DNA from: Pseudomonas sp. CFBP 13711
GTDB taxonomy: Bacteria; Pseudomonadota; Gammaproteobacteria; Pseudomonadales; Pseudomonadaceae
NCBI RefSeq assembly: GCF_014842265.1
Contig: NZ_JACYVI010000002.1
Location: 1-64,000 of the forward strand
DNA length: 64,000 bases
Direction of reading: 5' to 3'
Shown: piece by piece, positions 1 through 8,578 of the stretch
Position numbering within the stretch: the first letter of the stretch is position 1
Layout: each line of letters starts with the position of its first letter
Made by a program: the position numbers and the translations under genes
The notes under the pieces: model-generated
What the model was told of the DNA's origin: nothing
The model's input: the letters and a program-made list of their open reading frames with translations, nothing else
Databases searched by the model: none

Positions 1-198
1 CGTTCTCCCTGATGAAAAACCAAAGCGAATATCAACCGAAAGGGGGGATTTTGGCTTGATGACAACCATAGAATCTCCCACAGGTTGCTCAACAGCGGCA
101 ACATCCTGGATGACTTCATTTGATGAACGCATCCGTCCGAGAATTTTTTTGAGTCGCTCGCTTGACTTCCCTTTTCCAATCAGTAAGATAGCGCGCAT
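1..198 (-). CDS. Partial AT-rich ORF of unknown function, running off the left edge
   Basis: An open frame of 66 codons enters from the left edge and reads leftward from an ATG at 198. The peptide begins MRAILLIGKGKSSERLKKIL and stays open to base 1. It is visibly poorer in GC than everything to its right up to about 63.4 kb. Its start codon abuts the 5' end of the tRNA-Asn gene, so any ribosome-binding site would lie inside the tRNA gene. I do not recognise the family. It could be the N-terminus of a gene in an acquired element, or a gene remnant fused to the tRNA border. The low GC and the lack of normal leader spacing argue for transferred or broken DNA. Confidence 0.35.
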   Translation of the reverse strand, partial: MRAILLIGKGKSSERLKKILGRMRSSNEVIQDVAAVEQPVGDSMVVIKPKSPLSVDIRFGFSSGRT

Positions 199-274
<76 letters not shown>

Positions 275-283
275 GACAGAAGT

Positions 284-321
284 AAACGAAAAGGCCAGCG
301 CTTAGCTGGCCTTTTTCGTTT
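284..321. terminator. Bidirectional terminator after tRNA-Asn
   Basis: The sequence AAACGAAAAGGCCAGC, a 5-nt loop, then GCTGGCCTTTTTCGTTT forms a near-perfect long hairpin with T and A tracts on both sides. It ends the tRNA transcript and could also stop transcripts from the leftward reductase gene ending at 389. Confidence 0.85.
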
Positions 322-388
322 CCGATCGTTTTCCCCGGGCGCTCCCTGCCTGAAGCGGGACTGCATCAGCCCCGCTCCGCCCTTATCG

Positions 389-1075
389 TCAGGCCTTGGT
401 GTAGCGCAGCCACACCGCGCCGCCGTCCTGCACCTCCGCCGACGTCAGTTTCAAGTGAGCCGGTTGTTTCCACGCCTCGGTCGACACCTCGAACGACGCT
501 GGATGCTCGCCCCGCCCGTCGATCAGCGGCAGGATCAGCACGCTGACTTCATCGACCAGCCCGGCGTTGACGAACGAGCCACTGACATGGGGGCCACCCT
601 CGACGATCAGGCGCTTGCAGCCCAGTTCGCTCGACAGGATCTGCACGACCTGCTGCAGATCAATTTCGCTCTTTCCGGCAAAAATGTAAGACACCTGAAT
701 CGACTGCAGGTACGCCAGATAGTCATCCGACACGCCTTCGGTCAGCACTTCGACGACGTGGGAATCCAGCGCCTGATTTTTCTTCCAGCCGACCTTGCCC
801 TGAGGGTCGATCGACACGGCGTAGGCCTTGGCATTGCGGTCGGCAAAATAATGGCTGCGCTCGATGGGACCTGTGGCGAGGCCTTTGGGATAGCCCTCGT
901 CGTGGGCGATTTCCTGCATCGTCACGCGCCCGCAGATCCAGGCGTCAAACTCAAACGTCTGGGCGAGCTTTTCGTACAGATCACCGGCGTCTTTCTTGAA
1001 CGCGCGATCCCAGCCGTCGGTAAGGGCGTGGCCGTCGAGGGAGGACATCATGTGGCAAATGACATAAGGCTGCAT
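389..1075 (-). CDS. RibD C-terminal / dihydrofolate reductase-fold oxidoreductase
   Basis: A 228-residue cytoplasmic protein of the RibD C-terminal (DHFR-like) family, expected to use NADPH. It shows the N-terminal SLDG strand-turn (residues 12-15), CGRVTMQ near 48 and the family signature VEGGP at 158-162 followed by an aspartate-rich C-terminal half. The ATG at 1075 has GGAG about 9 bases upstream. It is a stand-alone reductase domain without the deaminase half of RibD and lies outside a riboflavin operon, so its true substrate is unknown. It is single and monocistronic, ending toward the tRNA terminator. Confidence 0.85.
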   Translation of the reverse strand: MQPYVICHMMSSLDGHALTDGWDRAFKKDAGDLYEKLAQTFEFDAWICGRVTMQEIAHDEGYPKGLATGPIERSHYFADRNAKAYAVSIDPQGKVGWKKNQALDSHVVEVLTEGVSDDYLAYLQSIQVSYIFAGKSEIDLQQVVQILSSELGCKRLIVEGGPHVSGSFVNAGLVDEVSVLILPLIDGRGEHPASFEVSTEAWKQPAHLKLTSAEVQDGGAVWLRYTKA

Positions 1076-1269
1076 GGCAGGCTCCAGGCTGATAAGTGTG
1101 TAGAGCCGACCTGGATCACGCGGAAATAGTTCACCCCGTCACTCGACCTGCCCTTCACAACCTGCTGACCATCATTGCCGGTGATGTACACCATGAAGCC
1201 TATTGTCTTCAGCTTCGGCAGGGCTCGCGTAACATCGCGTCATCCCAGACCCGACACGGACTTACTCCC

Positions 1270-1386
1270 ATGACCCTGCACATCATCAATGCCGTCGCCC
1301 TCACCGCCGTGACCGTTTTCCTGGTCAACCGCGCGTTCGCCCTGTACGACCTGATCAATGCAGCGACCGTGTCCGAGCATCACTAA
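1270..1386 (+). CDS. Possible 38-aa hydrophobic peptide
   Basis: A short frame starting at ATG 1270 encodes 38 residues with one hydrophobic stretch (about residues 4-25) and a charged His-His end. The ribosome-binding site is weak. It sits alone between two leftward genes in a region with no other coding signal. It could be a small membrane peptide or chance; I cannot assign a function. Confidence 0.3.
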   Translation: MTLHIINAVALTAVTVFLVNRAFALYDLINAATVSEHH

Positions 1387-1437
1387 GGCGTTGTACTCAA
1401 GCGTGACGCAACACCGATTTAAGCAAGGCACCGAAAT

Positions 1438-1458
1438 GCCAGGCCGCAATGGCCTGGC
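1438..1458. other. Perfect 8-bp inverted repeat in the intergenic gap
   Basis: GCCAGGCC and GGCCTGGC are separated by 5 nt. There is no T-tract, so it is not a classical terminator. It lies between the possible small peptide and the end of the SRPBCC gene and may be a weak terminator or a protein-binding site. Confidence 0.3.
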
Positions 1459-1508
1459 GGTCCCGCGATTATCGGCGGGTTAAATCATCGGTAGCTCGTA
1501 TAGACGGG

Positions 1509-1916
1509 TCAGAAATTGGCCTTCAGCGCCTCAAGCCCCCCCTCGTAAATCCCCTTGAACAATTCCTCGACTTCGCCATCAGTGACACCGTCCGGCGTAA
1601 ATACCCCTGACCATTCGACCCAAGTGCTGTCGGCACCATCCTCTTTGACTTTGAACGTCGCCAGATAGTCCTTGATTGGAAACGGTCCCTTGTCGATGGA
1701 GTAGCTGTAAGTGCGCGCCGCATTATCGTAGGTCTGCAGGCGCTCGATGATTTCAGCGCCGTCGTCGGTGGTCAGGTGACGAACGCGCCCGCCTTCCTGT
1801 GACTCGCTTTGCTTGATGAACGGCAGCCAGTGGTTCAAGGACAGGAAGCCGCCGGTCAATGCCCAGACCTTGTCGGCCGATACCGGGATGTGAATGGATG
1901 CAGATGCTTGAGCCAT
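1509..1916 (-). CDS. SRPBCC (START-like) family protein
   Basis: A 135-residue single-domain protein of the SRPBCC/polyketide cyclase-like fold. It shows the typical N-terminal strand then VWALTGGF helix, a central run of antiparallel strands ending WVEWSGVF, and a long C-terminal helix (GEVEELFKGIYEGGLEAL). Family members bind small hydrophobic ligands, and most stand-alone ones have no known reaction. GGAG lies 9 bases before the ATG at 1916. It is followed leftward only by intergenic DNA, so it is probably monocistronic. Confidence 0.8.
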   Translation of the reverse strand: MAQASASIHIPVSADKVWALTGGFLSLNHWLPFIKQSESQEGGRVRHLTTDDGAEIIERLQTYDNAARTYSYSIDKGPFPIKDYLATFKVKEDGADSTWVEWSGVFTPDGVTDGEVEELFKGIYEGGLEALKANF

Positions 1917-2075
1917 GTTGCTTTCTCCAGAAATGGGGGGGCAGCGGCCGATCAGCCAGCGCTGGATGGCTTGGCGGGCCGCGCCCTCTCTAATAGGCGG
2001 TAAACGCGAGCAATCTTGTCACGGTTACCGCTGATTCGGGAGGGTGTGCGCCGCAAAAAGGCGGCGCACAGGGTG

Positions 2076-2699
2076 TTACTTGGCGGTGAAAGCCGAGTAG
2101 CTGTTCATCAGGTTGCGGTAGTTCGGAATGCGCTGGGACAGCAGGTTCGCCAGGCCTTCCATGTCGTTGCGCCAGTCGCCCTGCAGCTCGCAGGCCACCG
2201 AGAACCAGTTCATCAATTGCGCACCGGCTGCGGTCATGCGCGCCCACGCCGCTTTCTGCACCACGTCGTTGAACGTGCCGGACGCATCGGTGACCACGAA
2301 CACGTCGAAGCCTTCTTCCAGCGCGCACAGGGTCGGGAACGCCACGCAGACGTCAGTCACCACACCAGCGATGATGATCTGCTTGCGGCCGGTGGCCTTG
2401 ATCGCCTTGACGAAGTCTTCGTTGTCCCAGGCGTTGATCTGGCCGGGACGGGCGATGTACGGCGCGTCCGGGAACATCGCCTTGAGCTCGGGCACCAGCG
2501 GGCCGTTCGGGCCGGTCTCGAAGCTGGTGGTGAGGATGGTCGGGAGTTTGAAGAACTTTGCGCAGTCAGCCAGGGCCAGCACGTTGTTCTTGAACTCGTT
2601 CGGCGTGAAGTCTTGGACCAGCGAGATCAGCCCGGTCTGGTGATCGACCAGCAGAACCACGGCATCATCTTTGTTCAAACGCTTGTAGGGAACGGTCAT
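2076..2699 (-). CDS. Isochorismatase-family hydrolase, YcaC-like
   Basis: A 207-residue cysteine hydrolase of the isochorismatase superfamily. Asp19 (in LLVDHQ) and Cys118 (in GVVTDVCV) are the catalytic acid and nucleophile expected for the family; the YcaC subgroup forms oligomers and its natural substrate is unsettled. The ATG at 2699 is preferred because GGAG lies 8 bases upstream; an upstream in-frame start at 2735 has no such site. It lies 126 bp after the amidohydrolase gene on the same strand and may be the last gene of that cluster. Confidence 0.85.
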   Translation of the reverse strand: MTVPYKRLNKDDAVVLLVDHQTGLISLVQDFTPNEFKNNVLALADCAKFFKLPTILTTSFETGPNGPLVPELKAMFPDAPYIARPGQINAWDNEDFVKAIKATGRKQIIIAGVVTDVCVAFPTLCALEEGFDVFVVTDASGTFNDVVQKAAWARMTAAGAQLMNWFSVACELQGDWRNDMEGLANLLSQRIPNYRNLMNSYSAFTAK

Positions 2700-2824
2700 G
2701 ATTGACTCCATTGAGTGGGTGACGGATGAGTACAAGGCCAGCGCATCACACTGGCAGAGAGCCCCGCCGGTCAGTGCCGACGAGGCCTTTCATGCTCTTT
2801 TAAATTGCCCTGTTCAGGCGTCGG

Positions 2825-4819
2825 TCAGAAGGCGAAGCACGAACAGCCAAACGCGCCCCAGAAACCTTGGAAGTCGCTGACCGGTACTTTCGACTGGCGC
2901 GCTTTATCGTGGCTGTGGGCGTGGACACCGCAGGGGCCGCTGCACTGGTGAACCGCCGCTGCCATCGGTGCGCCCTGGCGCCAGTGGCCCGGGACTTTGG
3001 AAACCGGCGACCAGTCCGGCAGCACCGGCACGCTCGGCGGCGCCAGATCGTCGAACTCGCCGGCGCCGTACACCACCTTGCCGTCGACGATGGTCAGCAC
3101 CGATTCGATCCACTTGATCGACTCCTCCGGCACGCTGAAGAAGTCCTGGGACAACGCCACCACGTCCGCCAGCTGGCCGACCTTGATCTGGCCTTTCTTG
3201 CCCTGCTCGGAGGAAAACCAGGCGCTGCCACGGGTGAACAGTTCGAGCGCGGTTTCCCGGGACAAACCTTCCGGGTACAGCTCCAGGCCGCCGACGGTGC
3301 GACCGCTGACCATCCAGTACAGCGAAGTCCATGGGTTGTAGCTCGACACGCGGGTGGCGTCGGTCCCGGCACCCACCGGCACGCCTTCGGCCAGCATGCG
3401 TTTGATCGGCGGCGTGTGCTCGCCGGCCTTGGCACCGTAGCGCTCGACGAAATACTCGCCCTGGAAGGCCATGCGGTCCTGAATGGCGATGCCGCCGCCC
3501 AGCGCCTTGACCCGCTCGATGTTCTTCGGCGTGATGGTTTCGCAGTGGTCGAAGAACCACGGAATGCCGTTGAACGGAATGTCGCGGTTGACCTTCTCGA
3601 ACACGTCGAGCATGCGCGAAATGGACTCGTCATAGGTGGCGTGGAGGCGGAACGGCCAGCGGTGCTCGACCAGATGGCGCACTACCGGCTCGAGGTCCTG
3701 CTCCATACCGGCCGGCAAATCCGGGCGCGGCTCAAGGAAGTCTTCGAAGTCCGCTGCCGAGAAGGTCAGCATCTCGCCGGCGCCGTTGTGGCGCAGGAAG
3801 TCATCGCCCTGATGCAGCGTGACGGTGTTGGTCCAGTGCTTGAAGTCTTCCAGCTCTTCCTTGGGCTTCTGGGTGAACAGGTTGTAGGCGATGCGCACGG
3901 TCAGCTGTCTGGCCTCGGCCAGTTGCGTGATGACCGCGTAATCGTCCGGGTAATTCTGAAAACCGCCGCCGGCGTCGATGGCGCTGGTCAGGCCCAGACG
4001 GTTCAGCTCGCGCATGAACTGGCGGGTGGAGTTGACCTGGTACTCCAGCGGCAACTTCGGCCCCTTGGCCAAAGTCGAGTAGAGGATCATCGCGTTGGGC
4101 TTGGCCACCAGCATGCCGGTCGGATCGCCATTGCTGTCGCGGACGATCTCGCCACCCGGCGGGTTCGGCGTGTCACGGGTGTAACCGGCCACACGTAGCG
4201 CGGCGCGGTTGAGCAGCGCGCGGTCGTACAAGTGCAGGACGAACACCGGGGTGTCGGGCGCGGCCTGATTGAGTTCTTCCAGAGTCGGCATGCGTTTTTC
4301 GGCGAACTGGAATTCGTTCCAGCCCCCGACCACTCGCACCCATTGCGGCGTCGGCGTGCGGTCGGCCTGGGCCTTGAGCATGCGCAGCGCGTCGGCCAGG
4401 GACGGTACGCCCTCCCAGCGCAGTTCGAGGTTGTAATTCAGGCCGCCACGAATCAGGTGCAAGTGCGAGTCGTTGAGGCCCGGGATCACCGTGCGCTTGT
4501 GCATGTCGATGACCTGCGTGGCCGGGCCGCGCTGGACCATGATCTCGGCGTCGGAGCCCACGGCGACGAATTTCCCGCCGCTGATGGCCACGGCGCTGGC
4601 CTTGGGTTTTTCCTGGTCAACCGTGTGGAAATTACCATTGAAGAGAATCAGATCGACGTTCATTGCGCCTCCGTTGGCAGAAGAGTGGGACGCCCCGACG
4701 GCAAGGCCGGTGGCAGGCAGTGAAGAAAGCAGTGCAGCGGCCGCGCCGAGCAAGGAGCCTTTGGCGACGAAGCGGCGGCGCTCGCTGGAAGACGGTTGAT
4801 CGGCGTCGTCATCCTTCAT
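2825..4819 (-). CDS. Tat-exported amidohydrolase (YtcJ / amidohydrolase-3 type)
   Basis: A 664-residue metal-dependent hydrolase. A twin-arginine signal is visible (ERRRFVAK at 13-20, then a hydrophobic Ala/Leu run), so it is probably exported folded to the periplasm. The metal site begins with HLH at 119-121; GTDATR and the C-terminal GKVVYG strand follow family order. Relatives hydrolyse N-substituted amides or formamides, and the substrate here is unknown. The ATG at 4819 overlaps the preceding gene by 11 bp, suggesting translational coupling. The last ~45 residues form an unusual Cys/His-rich tail (CSGPC, HAHSH, GCSC). Confidence 0.85.
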   Translation of the reverse strand: MKDDDADQPSSSERRRFVAKGSLLGAAAALLSSLPATGLAVGASHSSANGGAMNVDLILFNGNFHTVDQEKPKASAVAISGGKFVAVGSDAEIMVQRGPATQVIDMHKRTVIPGLNDSHLHLIRGGLNYNLELRWEGVPSLADALRMLKAQADRTPTPQWVRVVGGWNEFQFAEKRMPTLEELNQAAPDTPVFVLHLYDRALLNRAALRVAGYTRDTPNPPGGEIVRDSNGDPTGMLVAKPNAMILYSTLAKGPKLPLEYQVNSTRQFMRELNRLGLTSAIDAGGGFQNYPDDYAVITQLAEARQLTVRIAYNLFTQKPKEELEDFKHWTNTVTLHQGDDFLRHNGAGEMLTFSAADFEDFLEPRPDLPAGMEQDLEPVVRHLVEHRWPFRLHATYDESISRMLDVFEKVNRDIPFNGIPWFFDHCETITPKNIERVKALGGGIAIQDRMAFQGEYFVERYGAKAGEHTPPIKRMLAEGVPVGAGTDATRVSSYNPWTSLYWMVSGRTVGGLELYPEGLSRETALELFTRGSAWFSSEQGKKGQIKVGQLADVVALSQDFFSVPEESIKWIESVLTIVDGKVVYGAGEFDDLAPPSVPVLPDWSPVSKVPGHWRQGAPMAAAVHQCSGPCGVHAHSHDKARQSKVPVSDFQGFWGAFGCSCFAF

Positions 4820-5438
4820 GATCGGCGCCCGCCACCGGCGCCGGCCGGGCATTCAGCCAGGGAGCAAACAGCCGCGTCGCCCGGGGCATCAGCACGTACA
4901 CCACCAGCAGGACGATCGTCACGGTGACCAGTGCGGTGCTGATGACGTAATTGGCCAGCAGCGGGTACAGGCGAAAGACCGGCCCCCATATCAGCGGAAT
5001 CAGCAGGGTCAGGGGGCAGATAACCAGGAAGGTCACGCAGGCCTGTTTCCAGCGCGGTGGCGGGTTTTCCGCGGCGGGAACGAACCAGAATTCGTTGTGC
5101 GGGTTGACTTCGGTGAAATCGCCGTCGGCCAGCATGGGCGACGCTTCGGCCACCAGTTCGCGGCGATGGGACGAGTCGAGCCAGCTGTGCATGGCGTCGG
5201 TCGAGCAGAAGCGCAGGACGCAGGTGAACATGTGCAGGCCGTCGGCCTTGCCGCGTATGACGTCGACGCCCAGATGCCCGGGGTAACTTGCCGCCATGGC
5301 GATGATGCGCCGCAGCCAGGCTTCGTATTGCGCTTCGAAGCCGGCCTTGATCCGGTGCTTGACCACCAGGGTGACGATCTCGTCGACGGACAGTTTCGAC
5401 GTCGGGACGATGTCGGCGGTCGTGGCGTAATCAGGCAT
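4809..5438 (-). CDS. ABM-domain protein with two C-terminal membrane segments
   Basis: A 209-residue protein. The first ~110 residues match the antibiotic-biosynthesis-monooxygenase (ABM) fold (VVKHRIKAGFEAQYEAWL; YPGHLGVDVIRG; a heme/quinone-type dimeric ferredoxin-like domain). Residues ~130-195 contain two hydrophobic segments (VTFLVICPLTLLIPLIW and ALVTVTIVLLVVYVLM), so the domain is tethered to the inner membrane. The start overlaps the doxX-like gene by 8 bp and the 3' end overlaps the amidohydrolase, so the three are clearly co-translated. A role in detoxifying or oxidising a small aromatic or reactive compound is inference only. Confidence 0.8.
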   Translation of the reverse strand: MPDYATTADIVPTSKLSVDEIVTLVVKHRIKAGFEAQYEAWLRRIIAMAASYPGHLGVDVIRGKADGLHMFTCVLRFCSTDAMHSWLDSSHRRELVAEASPMLADGDFTEVNPHNEFWFVPAAENPPPRWKQACVTFLVICPLTLLIPLIWGPVFRLYPLLANYVISTALVTVTIVLLVVYVLMPRATRLFAPWLNARPAPVAGADHEG

Positions 5439-5850
5439 AGCGAAGCGCTCCGGGTAAACCATGGTTGAGCGCCAGACGACCGGGTCCGGCGATCAGCACA
5501 CTGGTGAAGATGATCAGTAATAACCAGCCGAACTGGCCCTGTTCGACGCTCCACTCGCTGTGCACCACGACGAGCGCGACAAGCAGCAGGATGAGAATAG
5601 GCAGGCACGCCAGACGCGCCAGTACGCCGGTCAGAATCAGCAGGGGGCACAGGACTTCGGCGAAGATGGCCATGCTGAGGGTCAGTGGCGCGCCTAGGTG
5701 GAACGGGTCTTCGATGAGGGTCAGTTGGGTGTTGAAGTCGAGGAGTTTGGGCAGGCCGTGGACGAACAGCAGGAACAGCGCGCCGGCGGACCTGAGGAAG
5801 AGCAGTCCGAGGTCTTGGGCGTGGTCGTTGAGGGTTGAGTAGGTCATCAC
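5431..5850 (-). CDS. DoxX-family membrane protein
   Basis: A 139-residue integral membrane protein with four hydrophobic segments and the DoxX signature FVHGLPKLLDF near residues 29-39. It is the first gene of the overlapping leftward cluster DoxX, ABM-domain protein, amidohydrolase, then the hydrolase at 2076-2699. DoxX relatives pair with oxidoreductases or thiol/redox stress proteins. Tandem ATGs occur at 5850 and 5847. Nothing in the sequence identifies the inducer. Confidence 0.85.
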   Translation of the reverse strand: MMTYSTLNDHAQDLGLLFLRSAGALFLLFVHGLPKLLDFNTQLTLIEDPFHLGAPLTLSMAIFAEVLCPLLILTGVLARLACLPILILLLVALVVVHSEWSVEQGQFGWLLLIIFTSVLIAGPGRLALNHGLPGALRYA

Positions 5851-6307
5851 ACACCGTTGATTTCGTGGGCCACGACCCTGAGGTGCAGGTGTGTGTAGCC
5901 GATGAATTCAGTGTGGCGGTGCGAAGGAGATGGGTATTGAACAGACGTGCTTTTGAGGATCAAGATCAAGATCAAGATCCTTAAGATCAAGAGCGTCGGC
6001 CTAACGGCCTCGGTTTCGCCTTCGGCGAGTTACTTGGAAAAGCACCCCAAGTAACCAAGGGTGCTTGCTCTCGGTTGGGCCCTTCGTTCCTCAGGGTTCC
6101 TTCACTCCGGTCTCGCTCCGTGGGCCCGCCGCCATCCGCCATCCATGGCGGGGGGCGGCTCTCGCGGCATCCATGCCGCTCGGCCCACTCCACGAGACCT
6201 CCGTTCAGCCTGCACCCAGGTCGCGATTGGCGTCGTCTGGGATTTTTGTGTTTGAAGATCAAAAGCAGATCAAGTGCAGATCAAGGGAGGGTCAAGCGCT
6301 AAGGACT

Positions 6308-6398
6308 TGTGGGAGTGAGCTTGCTCACGAAGGGCCGGTACATCCATCAGATATCTGGTGTTTTTGATAGAGCATTCGCGAGCAAGCTCGCTCCCACA
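6308..6398. repeat. REP pair (BIME), GTGGGAGYGAGCTTGCTCRCGAA type
   Basis: Two inverted copies of the Pseudomonas REP palindrome at 6308-6331 and 6375-6398, separated by about 43 bp. Such doublets are typical intergenic mobile elements mobilised by TnpA-REP (RAYT) transposases. Confidence 0.85.
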
Positions 6399-6442
6399 GG
6401 ATGGGTGTGAAATCAGCAAAATTGTTGGCGCCTGAGCTGGCC

Positions 6443-6527
6443 TCTTCCCGGCTAAAGCCGGTCCCACTAAAAGCATCGCGTACCCTCTGGAATCGCCTCC
6501 GACTGTAGGACCGGCTTCAGCCGGGAA
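6443..6527. repeat. REP pair, CCCGGCTAAAGCCGG type
   Basis: Inverted copies at 6443-6467 and 6504-6527 of a second REP family built on the CCGGCTTCAGCCGG palindrome. It sits inside the larger inverted-arm structure. Confidence 0.8.
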
Positions 6528-6876
6528 GCCGTTGATCTGCTTTAAAGCGCTTTTGATCTTCATACGCAAAAAGCCCAAACACCGCAAATCGCGACTTGGG
6601 TGCAGGCTGAACGCAGGTCTCGCGCAGTGGGGCGAGCCGCATGGATGCGGCGAGAGCGCCGTCAGGACATGGATGTCCGTTCGGCGCGGGCCCACGGAGC
6701 GGGACCGGAGTGAAGGAACCCGACGAAGTCGGGCCCAACCAGGAGCAGGCACCCTTGGTTACTTGGGGTGCTTTTCCAAGTAACTCGCCGAAGGCGAAAC
6801 AGTCTGCCCCCAGGCAGACGCCCTTGATCTTAAAGATCTTGATCTTGATCTTGATCTTGATCTTAAAGACCTTGCA

Positions 6877-7797
6877 CTACGGCAAAGGCCGCGTCTCCTG
6901 AGACATGAACTCGGTAATCCGCGAACGCAGCCACCGCTCAGCCGGATCGTTATCGTGAACACCCGCCCAGACCATCGACAACTCCGCCGGCGCGATCGGG
7001 AATGGCGGATCCTCCGCGCGCAACGCGCAGCCTTCGATCAACGCGCAGGCCGCGTAATCGGGGACGGTCGCGATCAACTCGGTGCCCGCCAGCAACGCCC
7101 GCAAACCGCTGAACTGCGGCACAGCCACCACCACCCTCCTCGCCCGCCCGACTTTCGCCAGGTCGATATCGATGTTGCCGCTCAGATCGCCAGAGAACGA
7201 CACCATGGTGTGCGGCCGCTGGCAGAACTCGTCCAGCGTCAACGGCTCGGGGCGTTTGTCGCCGCGCAGGACCTTCACGCCGATGTCCCGCAGCTTCTTG
7301 CGCTTGGCGTTGGCCGGCAGTTCGGTGGTGTAGCTGATGCCCACGGAAATCTCCCCCGAAGCCAGCAGCGCCGGCATCAGCAGGAAGTTCGCCCGGCGCA
7401 CCACCACGATGATGCCCGGCGCTTCTTCACGCAGGCGATTGAGCAACGGCGGGAACAGGCCGAATTCGGCGTCGTCCGACAAGCCGATGCGGAAGATGTC
7501 GCAGCTGGTCGCCGGATCGAACTCCTTGGCCCGGCTCACGGCGCCGGAAATGGTGTCCAGCGCCGGCTGCAGTTCTTTGAGAATCGCCAGCGCCCGGGCG
7601 GTCGGTTCCATGGCGCGACCGTTGCGCAGCAGCAGAGGGTCGTCGAACAGGTCGCGCAGCCGCGCCAGTGCCGCACTGATCGCCGGTTGGCCCATGAACA
7701 GCTTCTCCGCCACCCGCGTCAGGTTGCGCTCGAACATCAGCGCTTCGAAGATCACCAGCAGGTTCATGTCGACGCGGCGCAGGTCGTTGCGGTTCAT
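6877..7797 (-). CDS. LysR-family transcriptional regulator
   Basis: A 306-residue LysR-type regulator. The N-terminal winged helix-turn-helix spans about residues 9-68 (NLTRVAEKLFMGQPAISAAL), followed by a periplasmic-binding-protein-like effector domain from about 95 to the end. It reads leftward away from the AraC gene and toward the repeat region. The nearest co-oriented target cluster starts about 1 kb away, across the repeats, so its target is not clear. Effector unknown. Confidence 0.9.
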   Translation of the reverse strand: MNRNDLRRVDMNLLVIFEALMFERNLTRVAEKLFMGQPAISAALARLRDLFDDPLLLRNGRAMEPTARALAILKELQPALDTISGAVSRAKEFDPATSCDIFRIGLSDDAEFGLFPPLLNRLREEAPGIIVVVRRANFLLMPALLASGEISVGISYTTELPANAKRKKLRDIGVKVLRGDKRPEPLTLDEFCQRPHTMVSFSGDLSGNIDIDLAKVGRARRVVVAVPQFSGLRALLAGTELIATVPDYAACALIEGCALRAEDPPFPIAPAELSMVWAGVHDNDPAERWLRSRITEFMSQETRPLP

Positions 7798-7930
7798 TCA
7801 GGGATTCCGGAGTAGGCGTTGTCGGGAGGCCTGACGATGCCAGACCGGCGCAGGTATACACAGGCGCCGAGGGGGTGTCTTGAACATCGGTGCTGCCACC
7901 CGCCCAATGCAAATGGAAGGATAGCCGTCC

Positions 7931-8362
7931 TCAACAGGCATGTACGCTCTGCACCACGCACCCCTTGGTGGGCAACAAGGTCATGGTCCGACGCCAGCTG
8001 AACGGGGTCAGCCCCACCACGCGGGTGAACACCCGGGTGAAATGGGACTGATCGGCGAAACCGCAATCCAGGCTGATCTGTGAGATGGTCAGCACTGATT
8101 CGCCAAGCAAGGCCCGGGCCTTGTCCAGGCGCATCTGCAAAAACCAGTCGCGGGGCGAGAGACCGGTGTTCTTCTTGAATGCGCGGGAGAAATGACTGCG
8201 TGACAGCGAACACTCGGCGGCAATCCGGGCAATAGACAGGCCCTTGTCCATCTGGCTGGACATCAAGTCCTTGGCCCGACGCTCCTGCCAGGGCGACAGG
8301 GCGACGCGTTCGAGAACGGATTCAGGGTTCAGCGAGGGGTTGAATGCAGTCATGCCAGGCAC
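7931..8362 (-). CDS. Short AraC-family transcriptional regulator
   Basis: A 143-residue protein that is almost only an AraC/XylS DNA-binding domain. It has two helix-turn-helix units: SIARIAAECSLSRSHFSRAF at about 43-62 and TISQISLDCGFADQSHFTRVF at about 92-112. There is no N-terminal sensor domain, so it resembles SoxS/MarA-size members, which are controlled by their own amount. It is divergent from the HD-family gene at 8579, and a long inverted repeat lies between them. Confidence 0.88.
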   Translation of the reverse strand: MPGMTAFNPSLNPESVLERVALSPWQERRAKDLMSSQMDKGLSIARIAAECSLSRSHFSRAFKKNTGLSPRDWFLQMRLDKARALLGESVLTISQISLDCGFADQSHFTRVFTRVVGLTPFSWRRTMTLLPTKGCVVQSVHAC

Positions 8363-8413
8363 TCCAGCTTCACAGTTGGCGGTGAATGAAGTGTCTACGG
8401 CGGCGTTCTTAAA

Positions 8414-8515
8414 GTCCTTCTCGGGGTATTAAACGTTCTGAAAAGTCGTACGACGACGTGCATCGCTGCGGTGCGCCGAGCCACACTTCAGAACATTTAA
8501 GACCCCACCAAGGAC
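8414..8515. promoter_or_regulatory. Inverted-repeat operator between divergent araC-type and HD-family genes
   Basis: Two 29-bp arms, 8414-8442 and 8487-8515, are inverted copies matching at 24 of 29 positions by eye. The inner 14 bp (TTAAACGTTCTGAA against TTCAGAACATTTAA) differ at one position. They are 44 bp apart, 52 bp from one start codon and 64 bp from the other. This is the likely binding region for the neighbouring AraC-type regulator, controlling both genes. Confidence 0.6.
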
Positions 8516-8578
8516 GGCACTTGGCGTGCACACTACCCTGTTCACTCCAACGGTTCGGTTTGCTGCGAGGGACGGCAT

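Larger units (their letters stand above)
5851..6876. repeat. Kilobase of nested intergenic repeats (no gene)
   Basis: No convincing gene lies here. From outside in there are GATCAA-type hexamer tracts at about 5955-5990 and 6822-6870. Next come two imperfect inverted arms of about 250 bp, 6016-6265 and 6555-6802, both containing GGCGAGTTACTTGGAAAAGC-type sequence in opposite orientation. In the centre are two REP pairs. Short frames inside (for example reading VTWGAFPSNSPKAK) come from the repeat and are not genes. Confidence 0.8.

Noticed and set aside
2867..4198. 443-residue rightward frame opposite the amidohydrolase
   Set aside because: Composition is Arg/His/Gln/Gly-biased as in antisense frames, and the opposite strand encodes a clear enzyme.
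6061..6901. Several small frames of 60-160 residues
   Set aside because: They arise from the inverted repeat arms and REP sequences, read on both strands.
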